Source: Alteribacter keqinensis (lineage in GTDB: Bacteria; Bacillota; Bacilli; Bacillales; Salisediminibacteriaceae). From it: a stretch of 64,000 nucleotides of DNA. The notes under the pieces were generated by a model. That model saw only the letters and a list, made by a program, of their open reading frames with translations. It did not search any database and was not told the DNA's origin. The stretch lies in assembly GCF_003710255.1 (NCBI RefSeq), contig NZ_RHIB01000002.1, forward strand, positions 186,001-250,000, given 5' to 3'. The translations under genes were made by a program, and so were the position numbers. Of this stretch, positions 52,201-59,541 are shown one piece after another; the stretch's first letter is position 1, and every line of letters starts with the position of its first letter.

Positions 52201-52824
52201 GTTTCCCTCTCCACTTTCAGAATAACTCTCATTTTCCGAATCCTTTTTTTCTCGAAGTAAAGACTCAATTTTATTAAAAGTGATAGAATCAACAATCCCA
52301 TTTTCTCTTAAGTTATGTTTGGATTGGAAATCTACAATTACCTCTTCAGTAGTCAGGTCAAACTCATCATTAATATCTTCTGAAGATATAATTCCCAGTA
52401 AGTAGAGATATTCTTTTAATGCAATTACTTCTGCACCGACATCTCCCAGCTTTAAACTTGAAGAAATTACTTCTTCAAATATTTGTTCAATGGTACTGCC
52501 ATTGTTATATGCATTTTCAAAATTATAGTACTTTATAAATTCAGCCAAACCACTAATGACATTACCCTCAAGGTCTTTGCCATCCTCAGCTTTAAAGCCA
52601 AACATGTCAAGAATAATAACGATTGGATCTCCCTCTTCTATCGACCCAATCTTCCCCATTATGAAATCAGATTGAATAATTTCTTGGTTGTAATTATCTA
52701 GTAGCCCCTCATGCATTTGATCAATTTTCACCCCTTCTGCATGTACCAATGATAACCCTGGTCCAAATATCAAACAACAAACAAGCCCAATAGATGCGTA
52801 CTTCTTTTTATTAATATGTTCCAC
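49300..52824 (-). CDS. Secreted cell-wall glucosaminidase with peptidoglycan-binding and SH3 repeats
   Basis: This 1174-residue exported protein starts at GTG with AGAGG 8 nt upstream and has a signal peptide cleaved near SLVHAEG. An N-terminal acidic region with one degenerate peptidoglycan-binding unit (about 140-200) is followed by a linker rich in Asp/Glu/Ser/Thr. Seven PG_binding_1 repeats of about 75 residues follow (about 300-820), alternating LGFHVSDNPNTAYGPSTE and LGFVVSATPTPQYGPSTE types. SH3b-like units (about 840-960) come next, then a glucosaminidase domain (about 1000-1174) with LIAHALLESGNGSSQLSNG, the LytD/AcmA-type catalytic Glu and YNMFGIGA. It cuts glycan strands. Units 1 to 7 share a 1262-bp near-identical DNA block with the next gene upstream. 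Confidence 0.92.
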   Translation of the reverse strand: MEHINKKKYASIGLVCCLIFGPGLSLVHAEGVKIDQMHEGLLDNYNQEIIQSDFIMGKIGSIEEGDPIVIILDMFGFKAEDGKDLEGNVISGLAEFIKYYNFENAYNNGSTIEQIFEEVISSSLKLGDVGAEVIALKEYLYLLGIISSEDINDEFDLTTEEVIVDFQSKHNLRENGIVDSITFNKIESLLREKKDSENESYSESGEGNLLSDNKDIDSILYKDNNKIETDFEYEKKLDKVDEVENSIEPHSITVDKEVNTETTIIKTEEVDSTEAITSFSMTSTNDAQSNDGLRNGDREPLVIDLKINLSTLGFHVSDNPNENYGPSTERVVKEFQAYYGLEVSGVAGELTFAKIDEILSSPLSNGRNHTDTITLKENLSRLGFHVSDNPNTAYGPSTERRVREFQSFYGLRENGIGDEVTLAKIEELIRTPMGNGDYRQDAVLLKENMAKLGFVVSATPTPQYGPSTERTVRELQSYYGLSVTGSVGEETWSKIEEVLNSPLQNGQNHADTIPLKEKLSMLGFHVSDNPNTAYGPSTERQVRAFQHYYGLRENGIADHPTLDRIDEILSSPLQNGRNHSDVITLKENLSRLGFHVSDNPNTAYGPSTESRVRDFQAFYGLRENGIGDEVTLAKMNDLIQTPMRIGDYRQDVVLLKENMAKLGFVVSANPTPQYGPTTERTVRELQAYYGLSVTGGVDQEAWSKIEDILNSPLQNGRSHPDTITLKENLSRLGFHVSDNPNTSFGPATERQVRAFQREHGLIVNGMADDVTLSKIDELLSVGDSYTYTIYELSLEEAVSEQQKLNPPPQTDLYRGLSGFIHSSDLQLFGSITGSSVNLRRAPSTSGAIATNVSRGTEFVYVREVIGDSVSGSEVWYEISYDNRQLYVHSSLANRYGFPVVSINKPAKVYQSANRSSYIFNNFNNPAYLTMRLPIHAEVKGETVSGNDFWYDVRPVWRNAKVEDFIKYLNPNKNDPLQHVVLDKSTGIPSSQLNNVLRGQGIFDSKGQAFINAGQTNGVNEVYLIAHALLESGNGSSQLSNGIEVGKDHNGNLVLVNLNNRNSLTEIKTTYNMFGIGAQDQDPYTLGAIKAYEEGWFTPEQAIIGGAAFISNSYFERGQNTLYKMRWNHLYLNSWGGYSQYATDMGWSVKQIPRMKSLYEQMENPRMEFDIVQYK
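50582..51843 (-). repeat. 1262-bp near-identical direct repeat, copy 1
   Basis: Read by eye, this block is identical to 53712-54973 except for one base (C at 50633, T at 53763). It encodes most of units 1-7 of the peptidoglycan-binding array. Identity ends sharply at both sides, inside repeat units. Confidence 0.93.
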
Positions 52825-52849
52825 CCTAAATTCCTCTCCTGTTCACCTT

Positions 52850-55171
52850 TTATTTATCAGCTAAGTTGAAGGACTCAGCAATTGCATCCGCTGTAATCTG
52901 GCCTAACCATTCTCTATATTGAGGGCTGGCTAAAAGAGTATTTTCTAATGGGTGATCAATAAACAGATATTCCACTAAAAGTGCAGGCATATTTGTGTTC
53001 CTCAAGACACTGAAATTTGCACTTTTCATACCTCTGTTTGTTACCCCTAACTCACCAATCAAATAATTATGAATATCCCTTTGCCTTTGGACTGTTTCGG
53101 CTGAAACACTGCCATTGTATATAAAGGTTTCAAAGCCATTTGCACTTCCGTTAAACGCATTATTGTGTATACTTATAAAATAGTCTGCTCCCCACTCGTT
53201 TGCAATTCGCGCTCTTTCTTCTAAATCTACATATGTATCAGTCGTCCTCGCTACCATGACTTCTACATCGGAATATTGACTTGTTAACTTTTCAGATGCT
53301 TTAAGTGAAATATCTAGAGCTACCATTTTCTCTTGAAGTCCATAGGCAACTGCTCCAGAATCTCGTCCTCCGTGACCAGGATCTATAAAGATCTTGACAC
53401 TCTGACTTTTTAGATTTTCAATTTTCTGTAGAGTAACCTCATCAGCTATCCCATTTACTCTTAAAGCGTTATCATCCTGGAAGTTCATTACTACTGCTTC
53501 TGTAGCAGGTCCAAAATTCTCGTTAGGTTGGCTTGATACTACGTAACCTAGACTCGCGAGATCCTGCTTTAATTCAATTACTTCAGGGTTGCTCTCCCCT
53601 CTTTTTAGGGGGCTGTTTATAATTTCTTCAATTTTAGCTAAAGTTGGCTGTTCTGCAATTCCATTAACACGAATTCCATAATAAAGTTGAAATGCCTTCA
53701 CTTTACTTTCCGTTGCTGGTCCAAAGGATGTATTGGGATTATCAGATACATGGAAACCTAATTTTGATAGATTTTCCTTTAGTGTGATGGTATCTGGGTG
53801 ACTTCGACCGTTTTGTAACGGACTGTTTAGTATATCTTCAATCTTTGACCAAGCTTCTTGATCCACTCCCCCTGTTACTGATAGTCCGTAATATGCCTGA
53901 AGCTCTCTGACCGTCCTTTCGGTGGTAGGGCCGTACTGTGGCGTTGGGTTCGCTGAAACAACAAAGCCAAGCTTCGCCATGTTTTCTTTTAATAAAACCA
54001 CATCTTGACGGTAATCACCGATACGCATTGGCGTTTGAATAAGGTCATTCATTTTAGCGAGTGTCACTTCATCTCCGATGCCGTTTTCACGAAGACCATA
54101 AAATGCTTGAAAATCTCTAACTCTACTTTCGGTTGACGGACCGTAGGCCGTATTCGGATTATCCGATACATGAAAACCTAACCTTGACAAGTTTTCTTTC
54201 AGTGTAATTACATCTGAATGATTCCGGCCGTTTTGCAACGGGCTACTTAAAATCTCATCTATCCTATCTAATGTTGGATGATCCGCAATACCGTTCTCCC
54301 TTAAGCCGTAATAGTGCTGAAATGCTCTAACCTGCCGCTCTGTAGAAGGCCCATAAGCTGTATTTGGATTGTCCGACACATGGAAGCCTAGCATAGACAA
54401 TTTTTCTTTTAATGGGATGGTATCAGCATGGTTTTGACCATTCTGTAGAGGGCTGTTAAGAACCTCTTCTATTTTTGACCACGTTTCTTCACCAACACTC
54501 CCTGTTACGGATAAACCATAGTATGACTGAAGCTCTCTCACCGTCCGTTCTGTTGACGGACCATACTGCGGAGTTGGAGTCGCTGAAACAACAAAGCCAA
54601 GCTTCGCCATGTTTTCTTTTAATAGAACCGCATCTTGACGGTAATCACCATTTCCCATTGGTGTTCGGATAAGTTCCTCAATTTTAGCAAGCGTTACTTC
54701 ATCTCCGATCCCGTTTTCACGCAAACCGTAGAACGATTGAAATTCTCTGACTCGTCGTTCGGTAGATGGCCCATAGGCCGTATTCGGATTGTCCGACACA
54801 TGGAAACCTAATCTTGATAGGTTTTCCTTTAGTGTGATGGTATCTGTATGGTTGCGACCATTACTAAGAGGGCTGCTTAAAATCTCATCTATTTTAGCGA
54901 AAGTGAGTTCTCCCGCAACGCCGGATACTTCAAGACCGTAATAGGCTTGAAATTCTTTTACTACACGCTCTGTAGAAGGACCGTAATTCTCGTTTGGATT
55001 ATCCGATACATGAAAACCTAGAATACTAAGGTTGATTTTCAGATCAATAACTTGTGGATCACGATCACCGTTCTTAAGTCCATCCCCTCCCCCTTGTACC
55101 AGACCTGGCGCAACAGTCATCATTAAAAGCATAATCAAACCACTGACTAATCTTTTCTTAATAAGTTTCAA
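52850..55171 (-). CDS. Secreted N-acetylmuramoyl-L-alanine amidase with eight peptidoglycan-binding repeats
   Basis: The 773-residue exported protein starts at TTG with GGGAGAGAG upstream and has a signal peptide (KKRLVSGLIMLLMMTVAPG). Eight PG_binding_1 repeats (about 30-590) precede an Amidase_3 domain (about 595-770). Zinc and catalytic residues: His in FIDPGHGGRDSGA, Glu in GLQEKMV, His in FISIHNNAF, Glu in LLVEYLFID. It cleaves peptide stems from glycan strands. The first six repeats and part of the seventh are nearly identical to the glucosaminidase that follows 25 nt downstream, which is probably co-transcribed. The two enzymes would bind the same wall sites. Confidence 0.94.
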   Translation of the reverse strand: MKLIKKRLVSGLIMLLMMTVAPGLVQGGGDGLKNGDRDPQVIDLKINLSILGFHVSDNPNENYGPSTERVVKEFQAYYGLEVSGVAGELTFAKIDEILSSPLSNGRNHTDTITLKENLSRLGFHVSDNPNTAYGPSTERRVREFQSFYGLRENGIGDEVTLAKIEELIRTPMGNGDYRQDAVLLKENMAKLGFVVSATPTPQYGPSTERTVRELQSYYGLSVTGSVGEETWSKIEEVLNSPLQNGQNHADTIPLKEKLSMLGFHVSDNPNTAYGPSTERQVRAFQHYYGLRENGIADHPTLDRIDEILSSPLQNGRNHSDVITLKENLSRLGFHVSDNPNTAYGPSTESRVRDFQAFYGLRENGIGDEVTLAKMNDLIQTPMRIGDYRQDVVLLKENMAKLGFVVSANPTPQYGPTTERTVRELQAYYGLSVTGGVDQEAWSKIEDILNSPLQNGRSHPDTITLKENLSKLGFHVSDNPNTSFGPATESKVKAFQLYYGIRVNGIAEQPTLAKIEEIINSPLKRGESNPEVIELKQDLASLGYVVSSQPNENFGPATEAVVMNFQDDNALRVNGIADEVTLQKIENLKSQSVKIFIDPGHGGRDSGAVAYGLQEKMVALDISLKASEKLTSQYSDVEVMVARTTDTYVDLEERARIANEWGADYFISIHNNAFNGSANGFETFIYNGSVSAETVQRQRDIHNYLIGELGVTNRGMKSANFSVLRNTNMPALLVEYLFIDHPLENTLLASPQYREWLGQITADAIAESFNLADK
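53712..54973 (-). repeat. 1262-bp near-identical direct repeat, copy 2
   Basis: This is the partner of 50582-51843 at an exact offset of 3130 bp, in the same orientation. One mismatch was seen. Outside the block the flanking repeat units differ at many positions. Confidence 0.93.
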
Positions 55172-55319
55172 CTTTATACTCTCTCCCTACTTATTTTTTG
55201 CAAAATTTGCTAGTATTTTGTAAATTTTGACGAAATATAAGGTTTTTCCTAGTTGACTATATCACTTATTAGGATCAATGCACATAGGATTTTTCTATAT
55301 AATTGGAACCTTACATACA

Positions 55320-55363
55320 TAAAAAAACCGGAATCATTCGTTTTAAATGATTCCGGCTTTCTT
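55320..55363 (-). terminator. Terminator after the racemase gene
   Basis: On the minus strand AGCCGGAATCATT / AATGATTCCGGTT forms an 11-13-bp stem followed by TTTTTTATG. It closes the ATP-grasp/racE unit and separates it from the amidase gene. Confidence 0.9.
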
Positions 55364-56169
55364 TATATCACTGCTTTTTCAGTGGTTATGGGGTAGTGTA
55401 GGTTGTGATGAAAACCTAAAACATCTTTAATCACTTTAATAAACACGTCATTCTTACCTGTGGTATAAAACTCATGTTTAGGTAACTCTACCTTTTGGTT
55501 TAACATGTTAGTAACCTCAAGGATTGTGCTAACCTCTCTAGCAGTTTCTTCACTGGATGATACTAGAGTTACTTCATTGCCCAACATTTCCTGAATCAAG
55601 TTCTTAATAAGAGGATAATGTGTGCACCCCAGAATTAATGTGTCAATCTCTTTATGCATTTGGTCCATAGTTTTCTTTACTATTTTTCTTGAGCTTTTTC
55701 CTGACAACAGCCCTTGTTCAATCATTGGTGCAAACAATGGACAAGCTAAAGAATGAACTTTTATGTTGGGATTAATTTTTTTTAGAGCATAGTTGTAAAC
55801 ATTACTATTAATAGTACCTTCTGTACCAATAATGCCAACCTTATTACTTTTTGTTATATTGATTGCAGCCCTCGCTCCAGGTTGAACTACCCCTATAACC
55901 GGGATATTTAGTTTTTGTTTTAACTCTCCCAACGTATATGCAGTTGCAGTATTACATGCAATAACTAATGCCTTTATATCTCTCTCTAATAGGAAGTTCA
56001 CCATGTTCCAGGTGAATTCTTTCACCTCATTTTGAGGCCTTGGACCATACGGACACCTTAACGTGTCTCCTAGATAAATAATTTTTTCCTTAGGTAATTG
56101 GCGCATCAGTTCATGAGCTACCGTTAGACCACCAATTCCCGAATCAATAACACCTATGGCTTTTTCCAC
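55363..56169 (-). CDS. racE: Glutamate racemase
   Basis: The 268-residue protein starts at GTG with GGAG 8 nt upstream. Motifs: IGVIDSGIGGLTV, YLGDTLRCPYGPR, catalytic Cys in IACNTATAYT near 73, GIIGTEGTI, and the second catalytic Cys in ILGCTHYPL near 184. It interconverts L- and D-glutamate without a cofactor. RacE normally serves peptidoglycan, but here it is the last gene of the ATP-grasp operon (37-nt gap, no terminator between), so it is likely a specialised copy feeding D-Glu into the product of that operon. Base composition is A+T-rich like the rest of the operon. Whether the genome has another copy cannot be seen. Confidence 0.94.
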   Translation of the reverse strand: MEKAIGVIDSGIGGLTVAHELMRQLPKEKIIYLGDTLRCPYGPRPQNEVKEFTWNMVNFLLERDIKALVIACNTATAYTLGELKQKLNIPVIGVVQPGARAAINITKSNKVGIIGTEGTINSNVYNYALKKINPNIKVHSLACPLFAPMIEQGLLSGKSSRKIVKKTMDQMHKEIDTLILGCTHYPLIKNLIQEMLGNEVTLVSSSEETAREVSTILEVTNMLNQKVELPKHEFYTTGKNDVFIKVIKDVLGFHHNLHYPITTEKAVI

Positions 56170-56206
56170 AATGTTAACTCCATTCTACTTTAAAAATCCA
56201 TTGCAT

Positions 56207-57799
56207 TTATTTCTTGAGTGAGTCCCCTAATTTTCTTATTGGTGATGTAGCTTTCCATGTTCGGCTTTCAATAATTTTATTGTAGTCCTTTTGGACATCT
56301 ACTAAATGCATATTCACTTCTTCTAATCTAGCAATTTTCTCTTCTAATGAAACAATTGTACTTTTAGAGGTTTTCTTTATATTTTCTATTTCAAAACCAA
56401 CCTTAACCGGTTTTTTCCAACTGAATTCATTAACTGTAATATCATTTCCGATAGAAGCTAGTTCTTTATTCAATTGATTCTTAAATTCAGTAACATAGCT
56501 CTGTCTACCAGCAACAATAATCGAAATACCTCCATCTTTTAAGGATTTTACACGACCGTGTAATTTGTGACCGTGCGCCGTCCTCTTAACCCAACGATTA
56601 AACCCTAATCTCTTTTTAACACCGTTAACTCTAAATCTTGTTGAAACTATTTTTCCACTAGGCATTTTAGGTACAGCCACTTCCTTCATGTTACCATTCC
56701 GCAAAACTGGAATAATACTGTCAAAGTCGAAATAAAAGCTTGTGTTTATTTCTGTTTCTTTTGTTTCAGGGAAGTAGAAGTCAATGATTGCTTTCGGGAT
56801 ATCCCTTGCAACCCCTTCAACTGGATAAAGATGATTACTAATTTGAGGCTTGGAATTCACTTCGTTTACCACTGCTATTTCACTTTTTTCATCTATAATC
56901 ATATCAACCGCACATTGTGGCAATCCTGGAATTGCATTAGCTGCTTGAATAGCAGTCTGCTTAGCTTCATATGATATATCCTCTGTGACATCTATTGGTT
57001 CACCACCAGCAGATAGACTCCCTTTCTCTCGGATAATAATACGTTTACCTTTATCCGGAACTGATTCAAGTGACATTCCCTTGGATGAAAGATAATTATA
57101 CATTTCCTTATCTTTCTTTATTAGCCTACCAGACAAATAAGGGTTCTTCTTTCTTTCTTTATTTTTTTGGTCTATGAGTTTATCAATATTATCTTTCCCA
57201 TTACCTATTACATTGGCATTAATCCTTTTATATACACCAATAACTTCATTACCTACTACATATACTCGGTGATCACGCCCAACAATGAACCTTTCTAAGA
57301 TAACATCTTTGTAATTAAGCTCATGTCTCACATGCTTAATGGCGCTCATTAACTCATCATTATTCTTTATATTTGTAATTACCCCTTTTCCACCACCTGC
57401 ATCAGTTGGCTTTAAAACAACAGGGTAATCAAGAGTTTTAAAATAATCCACAATTTCTTGATCAGAATCATTAGCACCAAAACTTTTTCCCGTTGGCACA
57501 GGTACATTTGCTTTTTCCAGATAGTGCTTTGTTTTATCTTTATCTATACATATATCAATTGCTTCTCTAGAGACGAGACCACCTCTTGATACAGCAAAGT
57601 CGTATCTGTCTGTTCCATTACTTAATGAAAATCTTACAGTGAGTTTAATATCTCCCTTTTCCTTTCTATAAATGTTAAAGAAGGTTAAATCTAATCCCCT
57701 TCTCCAACCCTCGAGAGCTATTGTGTAAATACATAATTTATACCCAAAAGCAGATTCAGGTATAGAGTTTTTCAAGTGCTTTAACCATTTATTTGACAT
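56207..57799 (-). CDS. ATP-grasp amidoligase fused to acylphosphatase-like domain and coiled-coil tail, paralog 1
   Basis: This 530-residue cytoplasmic protein starts at ATG behind AGGAGG. An N-terminal segment with ALEGWRRGLDL (about 28-38) precedes a cyanophycin-synthetase/GshF-like ATP-grasp (about 85-350): LKPTDAGGGKGVITN, ILERFIVGRDHRVYVV, NANVIGNGKDNIDKLID, EVNSKPQI for Mg/ATP. Then an acylphosphatase-like fold (about 380-450, GFNRWVKRTAHGHKLHGRV) in which the usual catalytic Asn is Ser, and a C-terminal coiled coil ending in SRTWKATSPIRKLGD. Such ATP-grasp enzymes join an amino acid to a carboxylate through an acylphosphate. The substrate is unknown; glutamate is suggested by racE next door. 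Confidence 0.85.
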   Translation of the reverse strand: MSNKWLKHLKNSIPESAFGYKLCIYTIALEGWRRGLDLTFFNIYRKEKGDIKLTVRFSLSNGTDRYDFAVSRGGLVSREAIDICIDKDKTKHYLEKANVPVPTGKSFGANDSDQEIVDYFKTLDYPVVLKPTDAGGGKGVITNIKNNDELMSAIKHVRHELNYKDVILERFIVGRDHRVYVVGNEVIGVYKRINANVIGNGKDNIDKLIDQKNKERKKNPYLSGRLIKKDKEMYNYLSSKGMSLESVPDKGKRIIIREKGSLSAGGEPIDVTEDISYEAKQTAIQAANAIPGLPQCAVDMIIDEKSEIAVVNEVNSKPQISNHLYPVEGVARDIPKAIIDFYFPETKETEINTSFYFDFDSIIPVLRNGNMKEVAVPKMPSGKIVSTRFRVNGVKKRLGFNRWVKRTAHGHKLHGRVKSLKDGGISIIVAGRQSYVTEFKNQLNKELASIGNDITVNEFSWKKPVKVGFEIENIKKTSKSTIVSLEEKIARLEEVNMHLVDVQKDYNKIIESRTWKATSPIRKLGDSLKK

Positions 57800-57830
57800 A
57801 ATCTATTTCCTCCTATGCTATGAAGACCTT

Positions 57831-59510
57831 CTAAACCCATTTACCGCTCTTGCTAACACCCTTGGTAATATTATCAACAACCGACTTTCTTACCCTTCTG
57901 AGTGGTTTTGTAAATTTCCATGAGTTACTTTGAAGGATCCTTAGGTTTCTTTTTTCTAACTTTCTCTTTTCTTTTTCTCTTTTAGAAATTTCCTTATTAA
58001 TCTTCTTTAACGAAGTATCCACAGACCTTATATTGGACATGTTATACCTTTCATGAATTTCGAAACCAACCTTTACTGGGTGCTTCCAAACCTCATCAAC
58101 AATTTTCTTTATATTCTTTTTTTCAAAAACACTATAAATGGTCTGCTGAAAAGTTGATATTGCTTCTTTACCGATACCGGCTACCATTATTTCTAAATTG
58201 TTATCTACAGAATTAATAAACCCATGCAAACCTTTTTCTATAGCAAGCCTTTTAATTATTCTATGTTTACTGTAAGAATGAAGAGTACTTCCTTTTACTA
58301 TGAATAACTTTGCATGTAACTTTCCTATTGGTGCTGGTGCTACTTCAACTTCTACTGCAGACCTACTTTGGAGTGGCTCTAATACCGTGTTTAAATCGAA
58401 ATATACCTTTGACTTAGCTGTCTTGACACCTTTAGTTTCAGGAAAATAGTAATCAATTATAGCTCCAGGTATATCTCTAGCTCGTCCCTTCATAGGGAAT
58501 AATATACCTCCTATTTGTGCAGTAGGATTTAGTTCTATAACAACAGCAGACTTTTCAATATTTGGATTCTCTAAGTCAACTATAATATCAACACCACCGT
58601 GGTACAATCCAGGGATGGCATTTAGAGCATCTATGGCAATTTGCTTAATAGTTTGTGGTAAATCATCCGTTACATCTACAGGGTCTCCTCCCGCCGATAC
58701 ATTGGTCTTTTCTTTCAAGAAAATTTTCTTCCCTCTCTCAGGAATGGTTTGTAAATTGTAGCCTTCTTTATTAATAAATTCTAATGTTTCTTCATCAATC
58801 TCAATTAGACAACTAAATAGCCTGGCATTCTTTTTCCGCTGTTTATTTTTTAGTTCTATTAATTCTTCAATTGTATGGTGTCCGTCACCAATGATATTGG
58901 CAGGGACGCGATTGTAAGCGGCTATCACTTTATCCTCTACCACATATACACGATACTCTTCACCAGGAACATATCGCTCAACAATAATTTCTTCATATCC
59001 CAAATCGTTCCGCACATAAGACAAGGCTTTTATAAGTTCTATATCATTTTTAAGGTTTGTTATTACTCCATTGCCTAAACTTCCATTGGTCGGCTTCAAG
59101 ACTAAAGGGTAACCAATAGATTCTACTTGTTTTAATATCATCTCGTCTGAATCATCTTGATTAAACATAAAGCCTTCCGGAACCGGGACTCCTGCTTTTG
59201 CTAGCCAAACTTTTGTCTCGTCCTTATCAGAGCCAATTTCTACTGCTTCATTCGTTACCTTATCTCCTCTTGTTCTAAAGAAAAAGTGCGTCCGCTCTTC
59301 TGAACTTAACGAAAATAATCGCCCTGGGGGGTTTACACCAAACGTAATCATTTCATCAAATTTACCTGAATCAATGGTGTACCATTTTAATTTCAACCCT
59401 CTTCTCCATCCCTCAAGAGCAACCGCATAAGCACATAGTTTAGTTTTACGGGCACCAGTTACAATATCGTTTGTTAAATTTGGTAGACTAATCAATTGAT
59501 TACTCTCCAT
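57831..59510 (-). CDS. ATP-grasp amidoligase fused to acylphosphatase-like domain and coiled-coil tail, paralog 2
   Basis: The 559-residue paralog of its neighbours starts at ATG behind GGGAGG. ALEGWRRGLKLKWYTID (about 30-46) is followed by the ATP-grasp: LKPTNGSLGNGVITNLK, IIVERYVPGEEYRVYVV, VPANIIGDGHHTIEELIE, and VVIELNPTAQIGG with metal-binding Glu/Asn. The acylphosphatase-like domain is partly degenerate: HRIIKRLAIEKGLHGFINSVDNN keeps Arg and Asn but the first loop is altered. The tail is a Lys/Arg/Glu coiled coil (about 505-540) ending in SNSWKFTKPLRRVRKSV. The gaps to both neighbouring paralogs are about 31 nt, so the three are one transcript. Three consecutive paralogs suggest either sequential additions or different acceptors. 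Confidence 0.85.
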   Translation of the reverse strand: MESNQLISLPNLTNDIVTGARKTKLCAYAVALEGWRRGLKLKWYTIDSGKFDEMITFGVNPPGRLFSLSSEERTHFFFRTRGDKVTNEAVEIGSDKDETKVWLAKAGVPVPEGFMFNQDDSDEMILKQVESIGYPLVLKPTNGSLGNGVITNLKNDIELIKALSYVRNDLGYEEIIVERYVPGEEYRVYVVEDKVIAAYNRVPANIIGDGHHTIEELIELKNKQRKKNARLFSCLIEIDEETLEFINKEGYNLQTIPERGKKIFLKEKTNVSAGGDPVDVTDDLPQTIKQIAIDALNAIPGLYHGGVDIIVDLENPNIEKSAVVIELNPTAQIGGILFPMKGRARDIPGAIIDYYFPETKGVKTAKSKVYFDLNTVLEPLQSRSAVEVEVAPAPIGKLHAKLFIVKGSTLHSYSKHRIIKRLAIEKGLHGFINSVDNNLEIMVAGIGKEAISTFQQTIYSVFEKKNIKKIVDEVWKHPVKVGFEIHERYNMSNIRSVDTSLKKINKEISKREKEKRKLEKRNLRILQSNSWKFTKPLRRVRKSVVDNITKGVSKSGKWV

Positions 59511-59541
59511 AAAAAAACCTCCCTAACTCCAAACTCAAGTT

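Noticed and set aside
51345-54672. Identical 65-residue plus-strand frames at 51345 and 54475
   Set aside because: They are antisense to the peptidoglycan-binding repeats and identical only because the underlying DNA block is duplicated.
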